From: an uncultured Moraxella sp.
Lineage (GTDB): Bacteria; Pseudomonadota; Gammaproteobacteria; Pseudomonadales; Moraxellaceae
Direction of reading: 5' to 3'
Assembly: GCA_937975585.1 (NCBI GenBank)
Contig: CALJUC010000147.1
Coordinates: 1 to 9,315 of the forward strand
Length of the DNA stretch: 9,315 nucleotides
Notes under the pieces: generated by a model
Seen by the model: only the letters and a program-made list of their open reading frames with translations
Told to the model about the DNA's origin: nothing
The model's database searches: none
Shown: positions 1 through 5,716 of the stretch, piece by piece
Layout: each line of letters opens with the position of its first letter
Position numbering within the stretch: the first letter of the stretch is position 1
Translations under genes and position numbers: made by a program

Positions 1-95
1 GCTTAAACGTCTGCCTACCCATAAAGATAAGGATATTGATGAGCTCCTGCCTCATATTTGGCAACCTCCGCAATAGGGTATGGTCGGATGCTTAC
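1..95 (+). mobile_element. Right end of an IS66-family insertion sequence
   Basis: The tnpC 3' end is followed by the terminal sequence at 76-95, which read inward on the minus strand begins GTAAGCATCCGACC. IS66-family ends typically begin GTAAGC, so I place the element's outer boundary at base 95. The hydrolase-derived sequence resumes at about 96. The family usually makes 8-bp target duplications; the right copy would be TTTCTAAT at 96-103, and the left copy lies outside the window. The boundary is inferred from the GTAAGC rule and from the point where the hydrolase frame stops resembling its family. Confidence 0.65.
2..76 (+). CDS. IS66-family transposase TnpC, C-terminal end only (partial)
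   Basis: This is the last 24 codons of a reading frame entering from the left edge and ending in TAG at 74-76. The tail contains LKRLPTHK followed by DIDELLPHIWQPPQ. It matches what I know of the C-terminal domain of IS66-family DDE transposases, where a 'L..LP...' segment is followed by 'IDELLPH.W' and a short Pro-rich end. TnpC would catalyse transposition of the element. Its catalytic core is outside the window, so whether the copy is intact cannot be judged. The stop codon is followed within about 20 bases by an IS66-like terminal repeat, which supports the call. No other family fits this tail better, but it is short. Confidence 0.72.
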   Translation, partial: LKRLPTHKDKDIDELLPHIWQPPQ

Positions 96-585
96 TTTCT
101 AATTTTGCAAACCCTGTATTCATCACAACCACCGCTGGCTGAAACTGTTCTAGCGCATCATCCACTGAATGATTCCAAATAGTGTCACCAACGATATAGG
201 TCGTTTTTTCACCGTTTCCCTGCATCATAAACCCCATGGCATCTCCAAGTGATTCAGCGTACTGAGGTATCGCGTAGATGGCATCAGTACCGTGTTGACC
301 GCCTTTGATGCGGGTCAGTTTCACGCCGTTAAAGTCGGTGTGATTCCCAATGACACGCACATCTTTAAACCCTTGTGAACGGATAGTTTTTGCATCATCA
401 GCGTTTTGCACGAATATAGGTAAGTCTTTTGAAATAGACTGTTGGGCGACTTTGTCCCAGTGGTCAGCATGTGTATGCGTTACGATAACCGCTTGAACGC
501 CTTTTAACACCGCTTCTTTCGACATCGACATATCAATCAGTGGATGACGTTTTTCGCTATTTAACCCCAGTTCGACATAAGCCAT
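52..585 (-). pseudogene. MBL-fold metallo-hydrolase fragment, truncated at both ends by insertion sequences
   Basis: This open frame encodes 177 aa, of which only about 97-563 looks native. The metallo-beta-lactamase motif THTHADHWD gives ligands His37, His39, Asp41 and His42. A further His ligand lies in KGGQHGTD (His98) and the bridging Asp in IVGDT (Asp134). Relatives have roughly 45 more N-terminal residues (first beta strands and a DP turn) and a C-terminal part with the last metal-binding His; both are missing. The first eight or so residues (MAYVELG...) come from the IS982 terminal repeat and the tail HPTIPYCGGCQI from the IS66 end. The apparent ATG therefore lies inside IS982, 16 bases beyond the transposase stop. 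The fold family has many substrates, so none is named. The fragment lacks essential parts and is very probably inactive. It is not close to a true beta-lactamase. Confidence 0.82.
564..581 (+). repeat. IS982 terminal inverted repeat, hydrolase side
   Basis: ACCCCAGTTCGACATAAG matches the opposite end of the element at 16 of 18 positions when read inward from both sides. Confidence 0.85.
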
Positions 586-601
586 ACTCTAAGGCTTTGA
601 A

Positions 602-1510
602 TTAGCAAGCAATCTTAGCAACGAAAGGTTCAATCAGCACATTTTTAAGTGTCGGTTTCTTGGGTTGATGGCAATAAGCAATCAGCCCTGCCACCAAATT
701 ACTCATAAACCCAACATGGCTACGATGCCTTGAATGCTCGATATGGCAAATATTCTTTAACTCATCAAACACCGTCTCAATCAAGAAACGGCGTTTAAGC
801 AATCGCTTATCTAACCAAGCAATGTCTTTAGTTTTCATATTCTTTTTGACGTTGGTAACCAGTTCAACATCCAAGTTTTCGTCTAGCCAAGCGGTTAGGG
901 ATTTATCAATGTAGCCTTTATCGCCAAACAGTTTACCAAAGACTTGGTTTTCACACAGTTGTTTGACAGGCTTTCTGTCATCAACATTGCCCGCTGTTAC
1001 GGTAAGATTCACGAGTTCACCTCGGTGGTTGATGATGGCGTGTAATTTAAAGCCAAAGAACCAGCCCATGCTACTTTTTCCTCGTCCTGCTGTATCGGCA
1101 AAGACTTTGTTGCGTTTGATACGGTGGTTATCACAAACCGCTAGGCTGGTTGAGTCGATGTAGCTAATCCCTGTGCAGTTGCCTTGCATTAAGAATTGTA
1201 GGTAGTCACACATGGGATATACGGCTTTTTCCATCAGCTCTACCATTCTGTTGTAACTTGGTAGTCTTGGAAAAGCATTTTTTAGCCATTGACAGACATA
1301 GCCATAGTAAAACGCTTTAAATTCTCGATAGCGTATTTGATGAAATAGTACCAAGATGGTGATGATTTCTGCTAAACTTATTTTGCATGGTTTGTTGCGT
1401 GGCTTTTTACTGCTGTTGCTTTTTAGTCTTAGCATTTTCTGCTGTTGCTCGGCTGTGTAGGCTTTGCAAAAGTCGTCGATGTGGCAGTAAAGTTCTACAA
1501 GATTGTCCAT
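602..1510 (-). CDS. IS982-family DDE transposase
   Basis: This is a complete 302-aa transposase that would cut and join the ends of its own element. The N-terminus (VELYCHIDDFCKAY) is typical of IS982 transposases. The acidic catalytic residues lie in SYIDST (Asp119), LFGDKGYID (Asp197) and RFLIETVFDELKN (Glu245), the usual DDE arrangement with the GDKGY and IETVF blocks. No stop or frameshift interrupts it, so it could be active. AGGA at 1519-1522 precedes the ATG by 8 bases and supports the start. The gene lies on the same strand as htpG directly upstream, and I see no terminator between them, so htpG transcripts should read into it. An inverted repeat covering the ribosome-binding site may block translation of such transcripts. 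Confidence 0.93.
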   Translation of the reverse strand: MDNLVELYCHIDDFCKAYTAEQQQKMLRLKSNSSKKPRNKPCKISLAEIITILVLFHQIRYREFKAFYYGYVCQWLKNAFPRLPSYNRMVELMEKAVYPMCDYLQFLMQGNCTGISYIDSTSLAVCDNHRIKRNKVFADTAGRGKSSMGWFFGFKLHAIINHRGELVNLTVTAGNVDDRKPVKQLCENQVFGKLFGDKGYIDKSLTAWLDENLDVELVTNVKKNMKTKDIAWLDKRLLKRRFLIETVFDELKNICHIEHSRHRSHVGFMSNLVAGLIAYCHQPKKPTLKNVLIEPFVAKIAC

Positions 1511-1512
1511 GT

Positions 1513-1569
1513 AAGAAGTCCTGGTTAAAGGTGTTTGTGGTGAACTTACTTTAGCATGTTGGACTTCTT
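1513..1569 (-). promoter_or_regulatory. Hairpin that would sequester the transposase ribosome-binding site
   Basis: A perfect 9-bp inverted repeat lies between the transposase ATG and the element end: AAGAAGTCC at 1513-1521 and GGACTTCTT at 1561-1569, separated by 39 bases. In minus-strand RNA the inner arm contains the GGA of the Shine-Dalgarno AGGA, which the outer arm would pair with. A transcript begun outside the element (for example htpG read-through) carries both arms. One begun inside the loop, for which TGCTAAAGT (1556-1548) is a possible extended -10, lacks the outer arm. IS10 and IS50 are known to limit read-through expression this way; applying it here is inference. Confidence 0.55.
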
Positions 1570-1582
1570 TTTTTTATCCTTT

Positions 1583-1600
1583 CTTATGTCGAATTGAGGT
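1583..1600 (-). repeat. IS982 terminal inverted repeat, htpG side
   Basis: Read inward on the minus strand this is ACCTCAATTCGACATAAG, with two mismatches to the other end. The TAA inside it serves as the present htpG stop codon. Confidence 0.85.
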
Positions 1601-3521
1601 TCATTAACAAGGCATTGATGCGTTTTAGATAACCGGCAGGGTCATCGAGTTGACCGCCTTCAGCCAATAACGCTTGGTCAAAAATCACCTGTGCCAAATC
1701 ATCAAAGTCGCTGCTAGTTTCCAGTTTTTGAATCAATGGGTGAGTTGGGTTAACTTCAAGGATCGGCTTGGTTTCTGGTACCGGCTGTCCCATTTGTTTA
1801 AGCATTTGAACCATTTGTGGTGACAATTCACCCTCTGCGGTGACCAAGAGCGCAGGGCTATCAACCAAACGGTTTGATACACGGACATCTTTGGCACGGC
1901 TTGATAACACACCTTTTAGTTTATCAACAACTGGTTTCATCGCTTCGGTAGCTTTTTCCGCTTCGGCTTTTTCAGCGTCATCAGTTAAGTCGCCCAAATC
2001 AACCGCGCCTTTGGCGATGTTTTGAAGTGGGGTACCGTCAAACTCGAACAAGAAGTTCATCGCCCACTCATCAACACGGTTGGTCATCAAGATAACTTCG
2101 ATGCCTTTTTTCTTAAACACTTCAAGTTGTGGTGAGGCTTTGGCGTTGGTGAGGTTATCCGCAGTCAAGTAATAGATGGCTTTTTGACCGTCTTTCATAC
2201 GACCTTTGTAGTCTTCAAAGCTAGTCGCTATATTGTCATCGGTAGTAGTCGCATAGCGCAATAACTTGGCAATACGCTCTTGGTTAGGCTGGTCTTCGCC
2301 CAAGCCTTCTTTTAGTACGTCGCCAAATTGGGCGTAGAAAGCTTTGTATTTGTCTTGTTTTTCTTGCTCATCGCTATTCGCTAATGACGCAAGCAAGGTC
2401 AATACGCGGCGGGCGTTACCATCACGGATGGCTTTGACATCGCGGCTTTCTTGTAAGATTTCGCGGCTTACATTCAGCGGCAAGTCAGCGGTATCAATCA
2501 CACCTTTGACAAAGCGTAAGTACATCGGCAATAACTGCTCAGCATCATCCATGATGAATACGCGTTTGACGTACAGTTTTAGGCCGTGTTTTTGGTCGCG
2601 TTGGTATAGATCAAAAGGCGCATTTTTTGGGATGTACAATAATTGAGTATACTGCAAGCGACCTTCGACACGGTTATGCGTCCAAGTCAGTGGCTCATCA
2701 TAATCATAGGTTAAGTTTTTATAAAACTCTTTGTACTCTTCATCGCTGATGTCACTAGCAGAGCGTGTCCAAAGCGCATTGGCTTGGTTAATGGTTTCCC
2801 ATTCATTGGTAACAACCATTTCGCCTTTGGCCGTTTCGCCCGCCGCTTTTTGCTCTTCGGTCAACTCTTCTTCTTGCCAAACTTCTTTACGCATTTGGAT
2901 TGGCAAGCTGATATGGTCTGAGTATTTATTGACCAAGGTTTTGATTTTGTGGCGTTCAAGGTATTCGCTGTGTTCATCTTTTATATGCAAGGTGACAGTG
3001 GTGCCACGCTCGGCTTTGGTGATGGTTTCAGTGGTGAATTCACCGGTACCGTCTGACACCCAACGCACGCCATTTTCGGCAGTTTCTCCGGCTTTGCGGC
3101 TTTCAACGGTGATTGTATCAGCAACGATAAAGCCAGAATAGAAACCCACACCGAATTGACCAATCAAGTTGCCATCTTGTTTTTGTGCGTCCGTTAGTTT
3201 TTCTAAGAATGCTTTGGTGCCTGATTTTGCAATCGTACCCAAATGCTCAACGGCATCCGCTTCATTCATACCAATACCATTGTCGATAAAGCTGATGGTT
3301 TTGGCATCTTTGTCGATGTCAATACGGATACGTAACTCGCTATCGCCTTCAAATAAGCTGTCATCGCTATTGCCTTCAAAGCGGAGTTTGTCGCAAGCGT
3401 CTGAGGCATTTGATACCAATTCACGGACAAAGATATCCGCGTTTGAATATAGTGAGTGGGTTACAAGGTGTAATAATTGGGCGACTTCGGCCTCAAAGAC
3501 GTGTTTTTGTGGGGTTGTCAT
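1584..3521 (-). CDS. htpG: Molecular chaperone HtpG (bacterial Hsp90)
   Basis: This encodes a 645-aa cytosolic ATP-dependent Hsp90 chaperone. The start at 3519-3521 (MTTPQKHVFEAEV) is chosen because AAGGAG (3528-3533) sits 6 bases upstream; an in-frame ATG 17 codons earlier has no such site and adds a non-homologous leader. GHKL ATPase motifs are present: RELVSNASDACDK with Glu34 and Asn38, FIDNGIGM with Asp80, GTIAKSGTKAF at 95-105, and the lid GQFGVGFYSG at 121-130. The middle domain (HGLKLYVKRVFIMDD, LPLNVSREILQ) and the C-terminal dimerisation domain (DQALLAEGG, LKRINALLMN) follow. The length suits the family. The last five residues (NLNST) and the stop lie in or at the edge of the IS982 terminal repeat, so the native end was replaced. 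E. coli HtpG ends at about the same place, so function should survive. A sigma-32-like promoter precedes the gene. Confidence 0.97.
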   Translation of the reverse strand: MTTPQKHVFEAEVAQLLHLVTHSLYSNADIFVRELVSNASDACDKLRFEGNSDDSLFEGDSELRIRIDIDKDAKTISFIDNGIGMNEADAVEHLGTIAKSGTKAFLEKLTDAQKQDGNLIGQFGVGFYSGFIVADTITVESRKAGETAENGVRWVSDGTGEFTTETITKAERGTTVTLHIKDEHSEYLERHKIKTLVNKYSDHISLPIQMRKEVWQEEELTEEQKAAGETAKGEMVVTNEWETINQANALWTRSASDISDEEYKEFYKNLTYDYDEPLTWTHNRVEGRLQYTQLLYIPKNAPFDLYQRDQKHGLKLYVKRVFIMDDAEQLLPMYLRFVKGVIDTADLPLNVSREILQESRDVKAIRDGNARRVLTLLASLANSDEQEKQDKYKAFYAQFGDVLKEGLGEDQPNQERIAKLLRYATTTDDNIATSFEDYKGRMKDGQKAIYYLTADNLTNAKASPQLEVFKKKGIEVILMTNRVDEWAMNFLFEFDGTPLQNIAKGAVDLGDLTDDAEKAEAEKATEAMKPVVDKLKGVLSSRAKDVRVSNRLVDSPALLVTAEGELSPQMVQMLKQMGQPVPETKPILEVNPTHPLIQKLETSSDFDDLAQVIFDQALLAEGGQLDDPAGYLKRINALLMNLNST

Positions 3522-3604
3522 AATAAACTCCTTATTTATGATGATAACATTATGAAAAGCAGTGCCTATCAAATCCGCGGCACCAAACTTAATGATTGCT
3601 CAAT

Positions 3605-3633
3605 AGGTAGGGGAATGGGTATGTTTTTTCAAG
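3605..3633 (-). promoter_or_regulatory. Sigma-32 (RpoH) heat-shock promoter for htpG
   Basis: On the minus strand CTTGAAA (3633-3627) is followed after 13 bases by CCCCTACCT (3613-3605). The sigma-32 consensus is CTTGAAA, 11-16 bases, then CCCCATNT, so the -35 is perfect and the -10 keeps its C run. Transcription would begin near 3598-3600, leaving a leader of about 80 bases. That leader holds a small inverted repeat, GTGCC...GGCAC, upstream of the ribosome-binding site. htpG is a classic sigma-32 target, which supports the assignment. Confidence 0.72.
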
Positions 3634-3656
3634 AGTATGACAAATTAAAAGTGCAT

Positions 3657-3696
3657 AAAAAAGACGATTACCTATCAAAGTATGCTAGGTAATCGT
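3657..3696 (-). terminator. Rho-independent terminator for minus-strand transcripts from the ispH side
   Basis: A perfect 11-bp stem, ACGATTACCTA (3664-3674) and TAGGTAATCGT (3686-3696), has an 11-base loop. On the minus strand it is followed by C and then six T residues (3662-3657). It lies about 155 bases beyond the ispH stop and just upstream of the htpG promoter, so it would insulate htpG from ispH transcription. Confidence 0.8.
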
Positions 3697-3850
3697 TGGA
3701 TATATAATAAGTACGCTTGTGTAATCACAGCGCTTAAATTTAAGTATTTAAGGTTTAGCGAGTGTGCCGGTCTTGTTTGATATGACGCTTTTTCTTAAAT
3801 ACTAAGCTGCGCATAATGATAACTAGCAAGCATTCGCTAACGGCGCTTTA
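3697..3850. other. ispH 3' spacer with no gene, containing inverted repeats
   Basis: I see no credible reading frame or RNA gene here. There is a 12-bp palindrome CTTAAATTTAAG at 3733-3744. GTATTTAAG (3744-3752) is repeated inverted as CTTAAATAC (3793-3801). TTAGCGAGTG (3755-3764) is nearly the inverse of CATTCGCTAA (3831-3840), 9 of 10. The last two pairs cross one another, so they cannot all form simple nested stems. They may only reflect AT-rich composition. The spacer is probably the ispH 3' untranslated region up to its terminator. Confidence 0.4.
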
Positions 3851-4786
3851 TTATTTTCTCAATGATTTTGGCAAGCTAAAGGTGACGTTTTCTTCAATGC
3901 CTGATAACTCGACAGGGGTTTCACCGCCCCAAGCTTGCAATTGCTGCAAGACTTCTTGGATTAGAATTTCAGGCGCTGATGCCCCTGCGGTAACGCCCAC
4001 GGTTTCAACGCCATCAAACCAAGTTTTATCCATTTGTGACGCGTTGTCAATCAGATAAGCGCGCGCGCCCAAACGTTCAGCTAATTCGCGTAGGCGGTTA
4101 GAGTTTGATGAGTTTGGTGAGCCGACCACTAGCACCACTTCACAGGCATTGGCTAGGTCTTTCACCGCGTCTTGGCGGTTTTGGGTCGCGTAGCAGATAT
4201 CGTCTTTGCGCGGTGCATGGATTTTTGGGAATTTGTCTTTTAAGGCGTCAATGACACCTGCGGTATCATCCATGGATAAGGTGGTTTGGGTCACAAATGC
4301 CAATTCGCTATCCGTCGGCAAATCAAGGGCTGCCACATCTTCAACATCCTCAATCAAGTGAATACGACCGCCATATTGGGTATCAAATCGGCCCATCGTA
4401 CCTTCCACTTCTGGGTGGCCTGCGTGGCCAATTAACACGGCATCCATCCCAGTTTTGGCAAATTTATTGACTTCGATATGCACTTTAGTGACTAAGGGAC
4501 AAGTGGCATCAAATACGGTCAAATCGCGGCGTTCCGCTTCGTCCTCGACGGCCTTAGACACGCCATGCGCCGAGAAAATCACAATCGCCCCGTCTGGCAC
4601 TTCGTCTAATTCTTCAACAAATACCGCACCACGATTGGCCAAATCTTCGACGACAAATTTATTATGTACCACTTCGTGACGCACATAAATCGGTGGGGCA
4701 AAGCGGGCAAGGGCAACGTTAACAATTTCGATGGCTCTATCGACACCGGCGCAAAAGCCGCGCGGGTTGGCAAGTAAAATTTTCAT
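3851..4786 (-). CDS. ispH: 4-hydroxy-3-methylbut-2-enyl diphosphate reductase IspH
   Basis: This is the last enzyme of the MEP isoprenoid pathway, a cytosolic iron-sulfur protein that reduces HMBPP to IPP and DMAPP. It is 311 aa long, normal for the family. Three cluster-binding cysteines are visible: Cys12 in NPRGFCAGVDRA, Cys96 in FDATCPLVTKVH, and Cys198 in KDDICYATQNRQ. Substrate-site residues include His41, His74 (FSAHGVS), His124 and Glu126 (GHAGHPEVEGT), and SPNSSNSNRL at 223-232. I chose the ATG at 4786 (MKILLANPRGF) because AAGAAG ends 6 bases before it; another ATG two codons upstream at 4792 directly abuts that site. It ends with tandem TAA stops. The gene is divergent from gmk across a 209-base region and its transcripts probably end at 3657-3696. 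Older names are lytB and yaaE-like neighbours are absent. Confidence 0.97.
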   Translation of the reverse strand: MKILLANPRGFCAGVDRAIEIVNVALARFAPPIYVRHEVVHNKFVVEDLANRGAVFVEELDEVPDGAIVIFSAHGVSKAVEDEAERRDLTVFDATCPLVTKVHIEVNKFAKTGMDAVLIGHAGHPEVEGTMGRFDTQYGGRIHLIEDVEDVAALDLPTDSELAFVTQTTLSMDDTAGVIDALKDKFPKIHAPRKDDICYATQNRQDAVKDLANACEVVLVVGSPNSSNSNRLRELAERLGARAYLIDNASQMDKTWFDGVETVGVTAGASAPEILIQEVLQQLQAWGGETPVELSGIEENVTFSLPKSLRK

Positions 4787-4858
4787 AGTCATCTTCTTAT
4801 GTTTAGCAAAGGGATAAATAGTTTGGCAAATAGTTTAGCATGAGTCATGTGAGGATTG

Positions 4859-4874
4859 CCCCGTTTGCACGGGG
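4859..4874. repeat. GC-rich hairpin in the ispH leader
   Basis: CCCCGT (4859-4864) and ACGGGG (4869-4874) form a perfect 6-bp stem around a TTGC loop. Four T residues follow on the plus strand, but no gene on that strand ends upstream, so a plus-strand terminator role is unlikely. On the minus strand it would lie in the ispH 5' leader, about 73 bases before the start codon, with no T run after it. Its function is unknown. Confidence 0.45.
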
Positions 4875-4888
4875 TTTTGCACAAAAAT

Positions 4889-4917
4889 CTTATCAAGTTT
4901 GGTGAATTGGTCATCAA
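4889..4917 (-). promoter_or_regulatory. Candidate sigma-70 promoter for ispH
   Basis: On the minus strand TTGATG (4917-4912) and GATAAG (4894-4889) are 17 bases apart, each matching four of six consensus bases. The position gives a leader of roughly 95 bases. The match is modest, and other AT-rich hexamers nearby could serve. Confidence 0.3.
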
Positions 4918-4932
4918 ATTTGTCGCAAACAC

Positions 4933-4941
4933 TGGTAAAAT
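4933..4941 (+). promoter_or_regulatory. Extended -10 promoter element for gmk
   Basis: TGGTAAAAT is a TGN extended -10 with five of six matches to TATAAT. No good -35 is present 17 bases upstream, which an extended -10 can tolerate. It would give a leader of about 48 bases. The -35 position coincides with the candidate ispH -35 on the other strand. Confidence 0.45.
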
Positions 4942-4995
4942 AGCTTGCTTTAGGGCTGTTATGGCTATCGATGTCGCCAACATTAAGGAACACTT

Positions 4996-5613
4996 ATGAC
5001 CAAAGGTTCATTGTTTATCATCACTGCCGCCAGTGGCACCGGCAAAACCTCACTTGTTAAGCAACTGATTGCCACCACCAATGATTTGGCGGTCAGTATC
5101 TCGCATTCAACGCGTACGCCGCGCCCGGGTGAGATTGACGGTCAGCATTATCATTTTGTCAGCCGTGAGCAGTTTAGCCAGATGATTAACCAAGGCGATT
5201 TTTTGGAGTTTGCTGACGTTTTCGAAAACTTCTATGGCACGTCAGAAGCATCGGTTGAGTTTATGCTAAATAATGGCTTAGACGTGATTTTGGAAATTGA
5301 CTGGCAAGGCGCATTACAAGTACAAAAATTGCGTCCTGATGCGACCACGATTTTTATTTTGCCACCGGATCGTCAGTCATTACGTCAACGCCTGTCAAAT
5401 CGTGGTCAAGATAGCCAAGAGGTGATTGAAAAGCGTTTGGCCGGTTCGGTCAATGAAATGTCGCAATACGTTAACTTTGATTATGTGGTAATCAATGACA
5501 ACTTTGATGTGGCATTGGCTGAATTAAAAGCCATTATCATCGCCAATCGCTTAACTTTGGCAAAACAGCAAGAGCGTCACGCCGGTCGCATTCAGCAGTT
5601 ATTAGCAGATTAA
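4996..5613 (+). CDS. gmk: Guanylate kinase
   Basis: This 205-aa cytosolic enzyme phosphorylates GMP to GDP using ATP. The P-loop AASGTGKTS lies at 11-19 with Lys17 contacting phosphate. The GMP-binding region SISHSTRTPRPGEIDGQHYHF follows, with Ser36, Arg40, Arg43 and Tyr52. DFLEFADVFENFYGTS contains Glu71 and Tyr80, and VILEIDWQGA contains Glu100 and Asp102, completing the guanine and magnesium site. The lid segment (RLSNRGQDS, around 132-140) is also present. AAGGA (4985-4989) 6 bases before the ATG fixes the start. The length is normal for the family. It starts its own transcript, divergent from ispH. Downstream there is no rpoZ or spoT, which follow gmk in E. coli, and no convincing terminator before the next gene, so some read-through into the SDR gene is possible. 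Confidence 0.97.
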   Translation: MTKGSLFIITAASGTGKTSLVKQLIATTNDLAVSISHSTRTPRPGEIDGQHYHFVSREQFSQMINQGDFLEFADVFENFYGTSEASVEFMLNNGLDVILEIDWQGALQVQKLRPDATTIFILPPDRQSLRQRLSNRGQDSQEVIEKRLAGSVNEMSQYVNFDYVVINDNFDVALAELKAIIIANRLTLAKQQERHAGRIQQLLAD

Positions 5614-5671
5614 TTGCGATTTGATAGCCAGTCTCATGCTAAGTCGCATAGCCTAAAATACGTTTTTTGTT

Positions 5672-5695
5672 TATGATGATACGTATGATGATGTG
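5672..5695 (+). repeat. Two tandem 12-base repeats upstream of the SDR gene
   Basis: TATGATGATACG is followed directly by TATGATGATGTG, with two mismatches. The junction also makes the palindrome ATACGTAT (5679-5686), and ATACGT occurs inverted at 5658-5663. This sits 22-45 bases before the SDR start and could be an operator or a chance low-complexity run. Confidence 0.35.
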
Positions 5696-5716
5696 TATCT
5701 TTAGCCGATTAGTCGA

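Larger units (their letters stand above)
564..1600 (-). mobile_element. Complete IS982-family insertion sequence (about 1,037 bp)
   Basis: The element carries a single intact transposase gene and is bounded by near-perfect inverted repeats at 564-581 and 1583-1600. Its length of about 1.04 kb suits the IS982 family, as does the terminal ACC. The boundary could be one base further out on each side, because A563 and T1601 also pair. The flanks differ: GCTATTTA on the left and TCATTAAC on the right, so no target-site duplication is visible. The left flank is an internal piece of a hydrolase gene and the right flank is the very end of htpG. This is therefore not a simple insertion into one gene; a deletion or IS-to-IS recombination is likely. 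Confidence 0.85.

Noticed and set aside
52..585. Antibiotic-resistance beta-lactamase
   Set aside because: Only the general metal-binding fold motif is shared. The sequence resembles general MBL-fold hydrolases, lacks a signal peptide and is truncated at both ends.
1840..3555. Several plus-strand frames of 60-136 codons opposite htpG
   Set aside because: They are antisense to a strongly conserved gene, with serine-rich low-complexity translations typical of shadow frames.
3477..3692. Plus-strand 71-codon frame across the htpG start and upstream region
   Set aside because: It begins inside htpG on the opposite strand, has no ribosome-binding site, resembles no family, and runs through the htpG promoter and the ispH-side terminator stem.
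4859..4878. Plus-strand Rho-independent terminator at CCCCGT...ACGGGG TTTT
   Set aside because: No plus-strand gene ends upstream, the stem is only 6 bp and the T run is four bases. It fits better as a leader hairpin.
5630..5668. Terminator after gmk
   Set aside because: Six T residues occur at 5663-5668, but no stable stem lies directly before them; GCTA...TAGC is short and separated from the T run.
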